Shown in pieces: positions 1-6,429 of a DNA stretch of 28,598 nt. How positions within the stretch are numbered: the stretch's first letter is position 1; each line of letters opens with the position of its first letter. Both the position numbers and the translations under genes were made by a program. The stretch comes from RGIG4140 sp045635565 (GTDB lineage Bacteria > Pseudomonadota > Alphaproteobacteria > CAAHEQ01 > UBA3637): the NCBI GenBank assembly GCA_045635565.1, contig JAZTVX010000068.1, positions 1 through 28,598 on the forward strand, in the 5' to 3' direction. Under the pieces are notes generated by a model, which was not told the origin of the DNA, made no database searches, and saw only the letters and a list, made by a program, of their open reading frames with translations.

Positions 1-193
1 ACCCTACAAAAACTTTACCAATATTACACATATCTTTTCCGTCTTCATAGTTCCAATGCACATGAACTCGCTCATCTGTCTTTTCCAAACAAGCCGTCCG
101 TGCATCTATTTCTTTCTCTTATTCACACTGTTTTCAAGAACTCTTCCAACTTCGGCTTCCGTTAACCTTCGATTAACTTTCCCCGTCGCGGTA
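1..193 (-). other. Untranslated leader of the leftward transcript, antitermination-like
   Basis: Reading leftward from the expected start near 193, there is a hairpin at 161-177 (GTTAATC, GAA loop, GGTTAAC, one G-T wobble). It is followed by a boxA-like stretch around TTCTTGAAAAC and a purine-rich GAGAAAGAAA run. This order (boxB-like hairpin, then boxA) is what rRNA leaders use to recruit NusB/NusE antitermination factors. No 16S start is inside the window, so this is a candidate only. A rightward reading frame over 56-334 is treated as spurious. Confidence 0.4.
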
Positions 194-199
194 GAAACT

Positions 200-228
200 A
201 ATCTATCAGAACTAATACCAATTGTCAA
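200..228 (-). promoter_or_regulatory. Strong sigma70 promoter, rRNA-type candidate, leftward
   Basis: On the minus strand a perfect -35 TTGACA (223-228) is followed after exactly 17 nt by a -10 TAGATT (200-205). Immediately upstream of the -35 are A-tracts (about 230-250) resembling an UP element, a hallmark of stable-RNA promoters. No leftward reading frame of note follows inside the window, so the transcript runs out of the left edge. Assignment to an rRNA operon is inference from promoter strength plus the leader features. Confidence 0.7.
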
Positions 229-839
229 CACCTTTTTTTACTTTTTTTTGGGTTTTTTATTAAGTGTTGATTTTATGGTGTTTTTTTTCAACAGCACCGA
301 CAGATTCTTTTATGCATCCTCTTATATCGCATGATATTTCTTTGAAAGCACATTTCTTATCCTATCATATCTTACCATTTTATGCAAGCATTATTTAGGT
401 TATGTCTTTTTGTTGTATTTTTCTTTATACACCCCACCCTTTTAACAAAAAAACAAACACTTATATATATTTCATGTCTATTTCTTCTTTTGAAATCACC
501 CTATTTATCCCCTCCACATCTTATAAAAGTAATATAATCCACTCCTTTTCACTACTCTTATGAAATTCATTTCTTTGTTAATTCACCCTTCTTTTAAGAG
601 CAATATGTCTCCCAATAAATCCAACGATTCTCTTTTGTCTTTATTTATATGAACAAAAAATATTATCTTTTTTATTACAAAACAATTGGTTAATCAAAAA
701 AAACGAATCGCTGTCCAGATTCTAACAACACCCAAACAATTCGAATGTTATTTTTCGAAAAAACAATATCAGCCTGTTATTGCCCTCAACAACATTAAAT
801 CTGCTTAAAAACAATCACCCATTAAATCTATATAAACAT
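229..839. other. AT-rich gene-free stretch
   Basis: About 600 bases with no reading frame that has a ribosome-binding site or plausible protein composition on either strand. It is rich in T-runs on the plus strand. The only structure noted is the A-tract area next to the leftward promoter at 200-228. I see no terminator, repeat array or RNA gene here. Confidence 0.6.
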
Positions 840-1628
840 TTATTGATAAACATGCCCATTCACAATTAACTTTGTTAAATAAAGTTGCAAACACAAACCG
901 GATAATTGTCCACCGGCACGTTGCTCTGAAATATCATGACCAGAACGAGCCGTCTTATAATATAATTCCCGTTTCGGATTTTGAATTGTACCGCCCCAAT
1001 CCATCAGCAACCCCTCCATATAGACTTCATCACCCTTACGCAAAACAGAAACACCCTTTTGCACGTTCCGAGTCGCAGATATGACATGAATATTGCTGAA
1101 ATCCGGTTGCATATGACGCATTTCATATGGCCATGAAACAATTCCCAGATTTTCTTCATGCGAAAATGTCAGTTTTTTAAAAACATCCGGCTGAGCAGCC
1201 TGCCCAAAAACAACCAACAAATCATGCGTTGCAATAGCCTTGTATTCTCGGGCATAAATTTTATTCATAGAAGACAAATACCAACCTTTTATTAACGCAT
1301 CATTCACATCCATGTAGCCAACTCGTCCATACCCTTGATATGTCATGACAAATGTTTTTATGATATCATAGCCGTTAATATACATGTGTGATTTTGGTGA
1401 AGCATCTTGGTAAGGCGTATAAATTTCCTGCATACTTTGCAAAGGCACTTTTTCTCGCTGTTTTGAAAATAAGGCATGGTATATCGGTTGTTTGAGCAAT
1501 GCAAGACCCGAGTGAACAGTTTGCGAACACGTTGACAATTCATTGACTAAAAAAACAACAATGACAACTTTTAAAATGGTAAAAAAATACCGTTTAATGT
1601 CTTTTTTAAAAATATACCAATCCAACAT
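840..1628 (-). CDS. Membrane-anchored protein of an uncharacterised family
   Basis: A 262-aa protein with one N-terminal membrane segment (about residues 13-32, TILKVVIVVFLVNEL) after a basic stretch, so the bulk is predicted outside the cytoplasm. From memory, the second half resembles uncharacterised proteobacterial membrane proteins with a block of the type 'S-N-I-H-V-I-S-A' (here about 185-192), then a 'R-K-G-D-E-V' strand and a C-terminal Arg/Cys-containing element. I know no function for that family. ATG at 1628 is preceded by AAAGGA. It has its own promoter (1699-1727), so it need not be co-transcribed with the upstream genes. Its relation to the phage block is unknown. Confidence 0.75.
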   Translation of the reverse strand: MLDWYIFKKDIKRYFFTILKVVIVVFLVNELSTCSQTVHSGLALLKQPIYHALFSKQREKVPLQSMQEIYTPYQDASPKSHMYINGYDIIKTFVMTYQGYGRVGYMDVNDALIKGWYLSSMNKIYAREYKAIATHDLLVVFGQAAQPDVFKKLTFSHEENLGIVSWPYEMRHMQPDFSNIHVISATRNVQKGVSVLRKGDEVYMEGLLMDWGGTIQNPKRELYYKTARSGHDISEQRAGGQLSGLCLQLYLTKLIVNGHVYQ

Positions 1629-1698
1629 GTCAACAAATCCTTTCCCATATGTAGCACTCTATCGTTCTAAACCGATATGATACCTTTACATCTTATTA

Positions 1699-1727
1699 AG
1701 CATATCATCATACAAACATATATGCAA
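1699..1727 (-). promoter_or_regulatory. Promoter for the 840-1628 gene
   Basis: Minus strand: TTGCAT (1722-1727), 17-nt spacer, TATGCT (1699-1704). It lies about 70 nt upstream of the ATG at 1628 and downstream of the terminator of the preceding gene, so it would make the gene an independent unit. Confidence 0.5.
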
Positions 1728-1843
1728 CCGTTTAATGTTTTCCCTAATACCATATACCTCAACAATTTTAGGAACAACATACCCATAAATACCCAATATT
1801 GATAACAACATCCGTGTTAAAACAACATACCTGCCAAAACGAC

Positions 1844-1881
1844 AAAAAAACCTATCCGTTCAATTAACAAATAGGTTTTTT
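1844..1881 (-). terminator. Rho-independent terminator, possibly bidirectional
   Basis: The arms AAACCTAT and ATAGGTTT form an 8-bp or longer stem with A and T runs on the two sides. It sits about 30 nt beyond the stop of the 1910-2332 gene and would end its leftward transcript. Confidence 0.7.
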
Positions 1882-1923
1882 AATGTCTATTCACATGTAT
1901 TTTTAATATCTATTCACATGTAT
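1878..1923. repeat. Tandem 23-bp duplication over the 3' end of a gene
   Basis: Two adjacent 23-bp copies (1878-1900 and 1901-1923) differ at one base. The shared core is TCTATTCACATGTAT. The right copy carries the last codons and stop of the 1910-2332 gene; the left copy would encode the same C-terminal residues and stop again. Confidence 0.85.
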
Positions 1924-2332
1924 GTTGTTGAGAGATACGATAATTTTGTTGATAATAAGCATAACGCCAACCATAACTGTCACGTTTCATCAACGGCTTT
2001 GCCAAAGACGGTTCACTTCCCTGTTCCAAGCAAATTTCGGCATAATATCCCTGCATATCAGCAAGTGCATCATTCATCTTTTCCCGATACAGACCTTCCG
2101 TTGCTTTTTTGTTTAAATCCCGACAAACACTACCGATAAAATACAAAAAAGCCCTAAATTTTGCCGGTTTTTGGCGTTTAAACGCTTCATAGTCCGAAAC
2201 AAAACAAGGAGGAATAACAAAATATCTGTCACCATCGCCATTTGAACGTATCAAAGTCCCTTGTTCTGTTTGTTGCACCACTTCCAAATCCGGATGATTT
2301 TCACGAATGTTTAGTAAAATATCTACAGTCAT
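1910..2332 (-). CDS. Small soluble protein, unknown function
   Basis: A 140-aa protein with no signal peptide or membrane segment. The N-terminal third looks alpha/beta (TVDILLNIRENHPDLEVV, then a Gly/Asp turn and RYFVIPP). The rest is helical and charged, with a Tyr-rich C-terminus. I do not recognise the family. The start at 2332 is supported by AAGAGGAAAAG just upstream and by a near-consensus promoter at 2364-2392. A terminator follows at 1844-1881, so it is monocistronic. It lies among short accessory genes next to the phage block and could be a phage-borne cargo gene, but nothing in the sequence shows that. Confidence 0.75.
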   Translation of the reverse strand: MTVDILLNIRENHPDLEVVQQTEQGTLIRSNGDGDRYFVIPPCFVSDYEAFKRQKPAKFRAFLYFIGSVCRDLNKKATEGLYREKMNDALADMQGYYAEICLEQGSEPSLAKPLMKRDSYGWRYAYYQQNYRISQQHTCE

Positions 2333-2363
2333 CTTTTCCTCTTAATTTCAACATATTTTTCAC

Positions 2364-2392
2364 AATATAACAATATTTTTAACATTTGTCAA
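2364..2392 (-). promoter_or_regulatory. Near-consensus sigma70 promoter
   Basis: Minus strand: TTGACA (2387-2392), 17-nt spacer, TATATT (2364-2369). It lies about 30 nt upstream of the ATG at 2332, which makes it the promoter of the 140-aa protein gene. Confidence 0.75.
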
Positions 2393-2461
2393 TATTTTTT
2401 GAAAATAAAAACCGTCAAAACAGGAGAGGGTATTTGAAAACAGCAGATATAACGATTGCTG

Positions 2462-2761
2462 TCAAAAAACAAGCCAGCACAAAACTATCGGAACGAGCGA
2501 CAATACAAACGCTGATTTAACATGTTGTTTTTGATATAAAAACAAACTGAAAAACAGAGCCATTATTGTCATTAAAATCAACAAGAATATTTGATAGTCT
2601 TGTAAAAAACTTTGCATGTAAAACTGTTTTTCATCAACAATCATATCAATGGCAAGATCAGCCTTTCTCAAAAAGCGTTGCACACACATTAAAATCGCTA
2701 AACAAACAAAATCCACAACAACCAGAGCGTGATAACCTATTTTTTGAATATTCAACTTCAT
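2462..2761 (-). CDS. Small membrane protein C of a three-gene array
   Basis: A 99-aa protein with three predicted hydrophobic segments (about 13-30, 57-76, 84-99). The start at 2761 is chosen because AAGGAG lies 6 nt upstream; the longer frame from 2779 has no such site. Its C-terminal segment (KSAFVLSLVPIVL) lines up with the two genes upstream, which also end in a hydrophobic helix containing a Pro. The three genes follow each other with gaps of 5 to 25 nt and look co-transcribed. I do not recognise the family. A membrane immunity or accessory role is conceivable but unsupported. Confidence 0.7.
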   Translation of the reverse strand: MKLNIQKIGYHALVVVDFVCLAILMCVQRFLRKADLAIDMIVDEKQFYMQSFLQDYQIFLLILMTIMALFFSLFLYQKQHVKSAFVLSLVPIVLCWLVF

Positions 2762-2785
2762 TATATACTCCTTACACACAAAAGA

Positions 2786-3097
2786 TTAAACAAACAGCAC
2801 AACAAATGGAACAAGTAAAAACATCAACGCATAGAGATAATACGTTTTACGTAAAATGTAGGCAGAAACAACCAAGGAAAAAAGCATAACAGCCATCGAA
2901 GACATATCCAAAGCATAAAAACCAAAACCTTGAGTTGACCAATGATTCAACGATTCAGCTCCCCAAAAGCGAAATGAGGAATACGACCAAACATCATAAA
3001 TGAAATAACAACCGAAAAAAAGCCACCAAACAGCCAGCATGTAAAACACACTCCATTGAATGCTAAACAAAATTTTTGATTTATCCATTTTCATCAT
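2786..3097 (-). CDS. Small membrane protein B of a three-gene array
   Basis: A 103-aa protein, aromatic-rich (WWLFFGCYF), with three predicted membrane segments. The start is at 3097 or the next ATG at 3094, behind AGGTGG; upstream extensions overlap the preceding gene without a ribosome site. The C-terminal block, an Arg-Lys pair then Tyr, Ala and a Pro-containing helix (ILRKTYYLYALMFLLVP), matches the same region of gene A (LLRSAYRYYATVFVFVP). This supports descent by tandem duplication. Function unknown. Confidence 0.7.
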   Translation of the reverse strand: MMKMDKSKILFSIQWSVFYMLAVWWLFFGCYFIYDVWSYSSFRFWGAESLNHWSTQGFGFYALDMSSMAVMLFSLVVSAYILRKTYYLYALMFLLVPFVVLFV

Positions 3098-3102
3098 ACC
3101 AC

Positions 3103-3429
3103 CTACCTGTAATTCACGCACATATAACACAACGAAATCATCGTTGGCACGAAAACAAATACTGTTGCATAATATCGATAAGCCGAACGTAGCAAAACAC
3201 CACAAATCAACACAATCATTGATACCATCATTATTTCCAACGAAGAAAGAATAACTTTTGCATCCTGTACGTATTGCTTCACTTCCAAAGCCGGCAACTG
3301 CGATCCGACATTTAATGCAAACAGGTTATACACCTCATTATACAAAAATACCATCAAACCAATCAGGTAAATTTGACAACCAATATATACCCCCTTATCC
3401 AACAAATTCATTATTTTTATTTTGTTCAT
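3103..3429 (-). CDS. Small membrane protein A of a three-gene array
   Basis: A 108-aa protein, first gene of the array, with ATG at 3429 behind AAAGGAA. There are hydrophobic segments at about 13-32, 64-80 and 88-105, and a short polar loop between the first two. Its stop lies 5 nt before gene B. The promoter at 3474-3501 lies just upstream. The C-terminal motif is shared with genes B and C, but overall identity by eye is low, so the duplication is old or the copies diverge fast. Function unknown. Confidence 0.72.
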   Translation of the reverse strand: MNKIKIMNLLDKGVYIGCQIYLIGLMVFLYNEVYNLFALNVGSQLPALEVKQYVQDAKVILSSLEIMMVSMIVLICGVLLRSAYRYYATVFVFVPTMISLCYMCVNYR

Positions 3430-3473
3430 GATATGTTCCTTTTAAACAACGTAACTGATTGTTACATCTACAC

Positions 3474-3501
3474 TATATACCGTGATGATATTACATTTCA
3501 A
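3474..3501 (-). promoter_or_regulatory. Promoter of the small membrane protein array
   Basis: Minus strand: TTGAAA (3496-3501), 16-nt spacer, TATATA (3474-3479). A short inverted repeat, GTAAC-N5-GTTAC (3451-3465), lies in the expected 5' untranslated region and could be an operator. Confidence 0.55.
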
Positions 3502-3646
3502 GAAAATTTGACACCAACTTCACAAAAAATACGTCTTTTTTTCATTTTTTTCGAGTTTCACTCAACCATAAGATGTATTTTTTGAACAACACAACCGATT
3601 ACAACCGAAAAAAGTCTAACAAGAGTTTAAAATGCACAAAAAGAAT

Positions 3647-3685
3647 AAAAAAAAACGGTACGGCGTAACGCCCTACCGTTTTTTT
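3647..3685 (-). terminator. Terminator of the DUF2778 gene
   Basis: A GC-rich stem (ACGGTA, mismatch, GGCG paired with CGCC and TACCGT) with loop TAA and long A/T runs on both sides. It starts within 10 nt of the stop at 3693. The symmetry would let it work in both directions. Confidence 0.85.
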
Positions 3686-3692
3686 AAAGTGA

Positions 3693-4436
3693 TTACCACG
3701 ATTGTTTCGGGTAACCGGCGTTCAACGGAACAATTTCCTGACAGGAATCCATATACGCATTAAATTCAGGCATATGAGATGTAATGTCAATACAACCGGC
3801 AGAACCCGGTGTATCACCACCGTGAACAGAAAAACCGTCACGACCAAAAGTATTACGACGGTCTGTCGGATGTAACCAAGCCCGACTGTCACCCCATGCC
3901 GAACGACCACCGGACCAACCACCAACACCAAAATTGCTTGCCGCTTCTGTTACGGGATTGATATATTGTCTGCCGGCTTGGTCAACGTAATACATACCCT
4001 CCGGTAACGGACCACGATTTTTAACTGTTTGATAATGACGAGCCTGATAACCGTGAGCCCCCGACATAGCAGGAATTCGACGAACCAAACTATCCCCTTG
4101 ATACAAATTCAAATTTTGACCGTCAAATGTCATAGCACAATCTGTTTGCTGATTCATCACAACCGGTTTTACAGGTTGTGGGAAGGTTGTGTTCACATCC
4201 ATGGCATATGTTTGTCCACCACTGATACCATGACGAAACGGATTATCAGATGTTGAACGAGATAAAGCCGGATTCGGTTCATCCGGAGATTGAACGTTAA
4301 TCACATCATCGTCCGAAATCGATTGAAACGGGTCCGAATTGGGCTTTAAATAGTAATACGGTGTTTCTCCCGGTTTTGGATTTTGACGTTTAATGGCCTG
4401 ACGACCGGCTAAAATTTCTTCATTTAATGTTCCCAT
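3693..4436 (-). CDS. DUF2778/Tlde1-like L,D-transpeptidase-fold protein
   Basis: A 247-aa protein. Residues 1 to about 98 are polar, Pro/Ser/Asp-rich and probably disordered. Residues 101-245 match the DUF2778 family: start MTFDGQNLNLYQGD, then GPLPEG(M)YYVD, SAWGDSRAWLHP and the active-site block FSVHGGDTPGSAGCID. His205 and Cys215 sit where the L,D-transpeptidase-type catalytic pair is expected. Characterised members (Tlde1) are type VI secretion effectors that attack peptidoglycan tetrapeptides in the periplasm. There is no signal peptide, so delivery would need a secretion system, a virion or lysis. ATG at 4436 follows AAAGGAG. A terminator-like hairpin sits 36 nt upstream and a strong terminator follows. 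It may be a phage-borne lysis or virion enzyme, or an antibacterial effector. Confidence 0.85.
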   Translation of the reverse strand: MGTLNEEILAGRQAIKRQNPKPGETPYYYLKPNSDPFQSISDDDVINVQSPDEPNPALSRSTSDNPFRHGISGGQTYAMDVNTTFPQPVKPVVMNQQTDCAMTFDGQNLNLYQGDSLVRRIPAMSGAHGYQARHYQTVKNRGPLPEGMYYVDQAGRQYINPVTEAASNFGVGGWSGGRSAWGDSRAWLHPTDRRNTFGRDGFSVHGGDTPGSAGCIDITSHMPEFNAYMDSCQEIVPLNAGYPKQSW

Positions 4437-4462
4437 TATTTTCTCCTTTGTTGATATGGGTC

Positions 4463-4488
4463 AAAAAAAATCCGTAAAAGTTTTACGG
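4463..4488 (-). terminator. Terminator-like hairpin upstream of the DUF2778 gene
   Basis: On the minus strand, CCGTAAAA, a 1-nt loop and TTTTACGG form a perfect 8-bp stem followed by A and eight T. It ends about 27 nt before the DUF2778 start. Leftward transcription reaching it would be stopped or attenuated before that gene. Confidence 0.65.
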
Positions 4489-4511
4489 ACACTATCATAA
4501 CGGCACGTTAG

Positions 4512-4570
4512 GCAAACAAGTTTTGTTTGCGTACGTTACCAAGCAACACTTTATTTTCAACAAAGTGTTG
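4512..4570. promoter_or_regulatory. Two further perfect hairpins in the divergent intergenic region
   Basis: Stem GCAAACAA/TTGTTTGC (4512-4530, loop GTT) and stem CAACACTTT/AAAGTGTTG (4544-4570, 9-nt loop). With the hairpin at 4472-4488 they make three consecutive perfect stem-loops in about 100 nt. This is denser than expected by chance and suggests a structured leader, small RNA or operator array. Confidence 0.6.
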
Positions 4571-4634
4571 TAACTGGTTAAATTTAAAAAATTGCTTGAA
4601 ATGACTATTCATTTACTATATTCTGTAAAAAACA

Positions 4635-4922
4635 GAGGTGTTCAAATGAAAAAGTTATTGATTATTTTATGTTTGTTGATATCACAACACGTTTGTGCAA
4701 CCACAACGCCCGATTCGAAGCAAATCGATTCGTTAAAAGAGGAATTACAAACCTGCTACAACCAATTTAACAACCCGAAACATCAAACATGTATTCAAAC
4801 ACGGTCAAATTGTGTCCAAGATGATGAACACATCTTTCAAGCCCATGCTTGTTTTATCGGTGTTGCCGAAAAATTGACTCATCTGTATCTACCGGATTAC
4901 ACAACGATTAAACAGGATTTAA
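4635..4922 (+). repeat. 288-bp direct repeat, copy A
   Basis: Runs from the ribosome site through codon 92 of the first secreted protein gene. By eye it differs from copy B (5528-5815) at about ten positions. Similarity ends abruptly on both sides. Confidence 0.9.
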
Positions 4923-5485
4923 CAACACAATATCAAACTTATCCTCTGCATATTAAAAAGTTATATCAGGAAAAACAATCTCCTGTTCATTCTGATGAAC
5001 CGATGACACCCGAAGATATGTTTCGAGCAACAAAACTGATGTATCAGGAAATTGAAAGCCTGTTTGATGTCTTACCAATGATTCAAAAAATGAAACAGAA
5101 CCCCGTTTTGACAAAAGAAAATATCTTTGTGAATCCTTTGTTTCATTTAACGATGTATCCTTTTTTAACAACAAGATGGAAAATACGCTTATCTCCAGAT
5201 ACAATCAGCACAACGGACAATCAATCGTTTTACAATTACGCATGTGAATTGATTGAAAACAATTTATTGTCTATTCAATATAAATGTTCAAAAGAATTCT
5301 CAACCAAAGACGGCTCACAAATTGATGACACATATTATGTGGATTCATTTCATCAATTTTCTTTATTATTCAGTGGTTGGAAAAATAAAGAAGATAGAAC
5401 ATACATGATATCTCATCTCAAATGGGATAATAGTGTTGTTTTATGGCCTCGTGTGATATATATCGATAAACGAATCACAGATTGA
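4646..5485 (+). CDS. Secreted protein, paralogue 1
   Basis: A 279-aa protein. A classic signal peptide (MKKLLIILCLLISQHVCA, cleavage likely after VCA) directs it to the periplasm or outside. The mature N-terminal module (to about residue 92) is helical with four spaced Cys (CYNQF.., CIQT, NCVQDD, HACFIG) that could form disulfides. The C-terminal 190 residues are mixed alpha/beta with two more Cys. The start at 4646 follows AGAGGTG; the longer frame from 4592 lacks a site. I do not recognise the family. It is followed by a terminator that overlaps its stop, then paralogue 2. Both run against the flanking phage genes, as cargo (moron) genes often do. Confidence 0.85.
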   Translation: MKKLLIILCLLISQHVCATTTPDSKQIDSLKEELQTCYNQFNNPKHQTCIQTRSNCVQDDEHIFQAHACFIGVAEKLTHLYLPDYTTIKQDLTTQYQTYPLHIKKLYQEKQSPVHSDEPMTPEDMFRATKLMYQEIESLFDVLPMIQKMKQNPVLTKENIFVNPLFHLTMYPFLTTRWKIRLSPDTISTTDNQSFYNYACELIENNLLSIQYKCSKEFSTKDGSQIDDTYYVDSFHQFSLLFSGWKNKEDRTYMISHLKWDNSVVLWPRVIYIDKRITD

Positions 5486-5503
5486 TATCTGTGATGTGTT
5501 TTT
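5474..5503 (+). terminator. Terminator overlapping the stop of paralogue 1
   Basis: ATCACAGAT (5474-5482), loop TGAT, ATCTGTGAT (5487-5495), then GTGTTTTT. It is a perfect 9-bp stem that includes the stop codon TGA in its loop. Confidence 0.75.
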
Positions 5504-5527
5504 AGAGTTATTTTTATTTTCCTTTCG

Positions 5528-5815
5528 GAGGTGTTCAAATGAAAAAGTTATTGATTATTTTATGTTTATTAGTATCACAACACGTTTATGCAACCACAAC
5601 GCCCGATTCGAAGCAAATCGATTCGTTAAAAGAGGAATTACAAACCTGCTACAACCAATTTAATAACCCGAAACATCAGGCATGTATTCAAACACTGTCA
5701 AATTGTGTCCAAGATGATGAACACATCTTTCAAGCCCATGCTTGTTTTATCGGTGTTGCCGAAAAATTAACTCATCTGTATCTACCCGATTACACAACGA
5801 TTAAACAGGATTTAA
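5528..5815 (+). repeat. 288-bp direct repeat, copy B
   Basis: Second copy of the module at 4635-4922, starting at the ribosome site GAGGTG and ending at the same codon. Beyond 5815 the two genes are only loosely similar. Confidence 0.9.
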
Positions 5816-6381
5816 TGGACGGTTACAATCATTATAACCGTTACATCAAATTACCGTTTCAAAAAACACCTGTCGAAAACAATACAGATAAGCCCGTCAC
5901 ACCTCAAGATATGTTTCATGCCACGCAAATCATGTACATCGAAGTCCAAAACATGTTCAAAACATTGCCCCTCATTCATAAAATGAAACAATATCCGAAT
6001 TTGTTTAAAGAAAACGGTTTTGTCAACCCGTTATTTCATTTGACATTACACCCAACGGATTCAAGTGGGTGGAGCATGCACATGTCGCCAACACAAATGC
6101 GTGTTACCGATAATCAAACGGCCTATGTGCATGAATGCCAACTTGTTCAGAATAATTTAATCTCATTGCAATATCACTGCACCTTTGAATACGCAACAAA
6201 AAAAGACAACACACTTGCCGAAACACATCGTGCCGAATCGTTTCATCGCTATGCGTTTTTAGCCAGAACCGATGAAACAACACCATCTGATGTGATTGAT
6301 GTGATGTATGTCAAATGGGGAAATGACATCTTATTTATCCCATTCGTCATTTCTTTGGGCAACTTACTGATAACAAAATAA
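5539..6381 (+). CDS. Secreted protein, paralogue 2
   Basis: A 280-aa protein with signal peptide MKKLLIILCLLVSQHVYA. The first 92 residues match paralogue 1 at all but about four positions (I12V, C17Y and two others). The rest is similar only in scattered blocks: PEDMF/PQDMF, FVNPLFHLT, the T-D-N-Q segment, a Cys pair, and an ending with a K-W-D/G-N motif. The Y17 change removes a Cys in the signal region, so lipoprotein processing is unlikely to be conserved. The ribosome site is CGGAGGTG. It converges on the large terminase gene, 48 nt apart. Constant N-terminus with variable C-terminus is a pattern seen in surface, toxin or immunity proteins, but the function here is unknown. Confidence 0.85.
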   Translation: MKKLLIILCLLVSQHVYATTTPDSKQIDSLKEELQTCYNQFNNPKHQACIQTLSNCVQDDEHIFQAHACFIGVAEKLTHLYLPDYTTIKQDLMDGYNHYNRYIKLPFQKTPVENNTDKPVTPQDMFHATQIMYIEVQNMFKTLPLIHKMKQYPNLFKENGFVNPLFHLTLHPTDSSGWSMHMSPTQMRVTDNQTAYVHECQLVQNNLISLQYHCTFEYATKKDNTLAETHRAESFHRYAFLARTDETTPSDVIDVMYVKWGNDILFIPFVISLGNLLITK

Positions 6382-6429
6382 CAAACATAGATAAAAAAGA
6401 CCATTCGCTTCAAACGGTTCCATGCTGAC

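Noticed and set aside
56..334. Rightward 92-codon reading frame
   Set aside because: Phe/Leu-rich translation of T-runs, no ribosome site, and it lies opposite a strong leftward promoter and leader.
4437..4645. Known riboswitch upstream of the DUF2778 gene
   Set aside because: The three hairpins do not match any riboswitch consensus I can recall; kept only as an unexplained structured region.
4592..4645. 18-codon N-terminal extension of secreted paralogue 1
   Set aside because: It would bury the signal peptide; paralogue 2 and the ribosome site both support the inner start.
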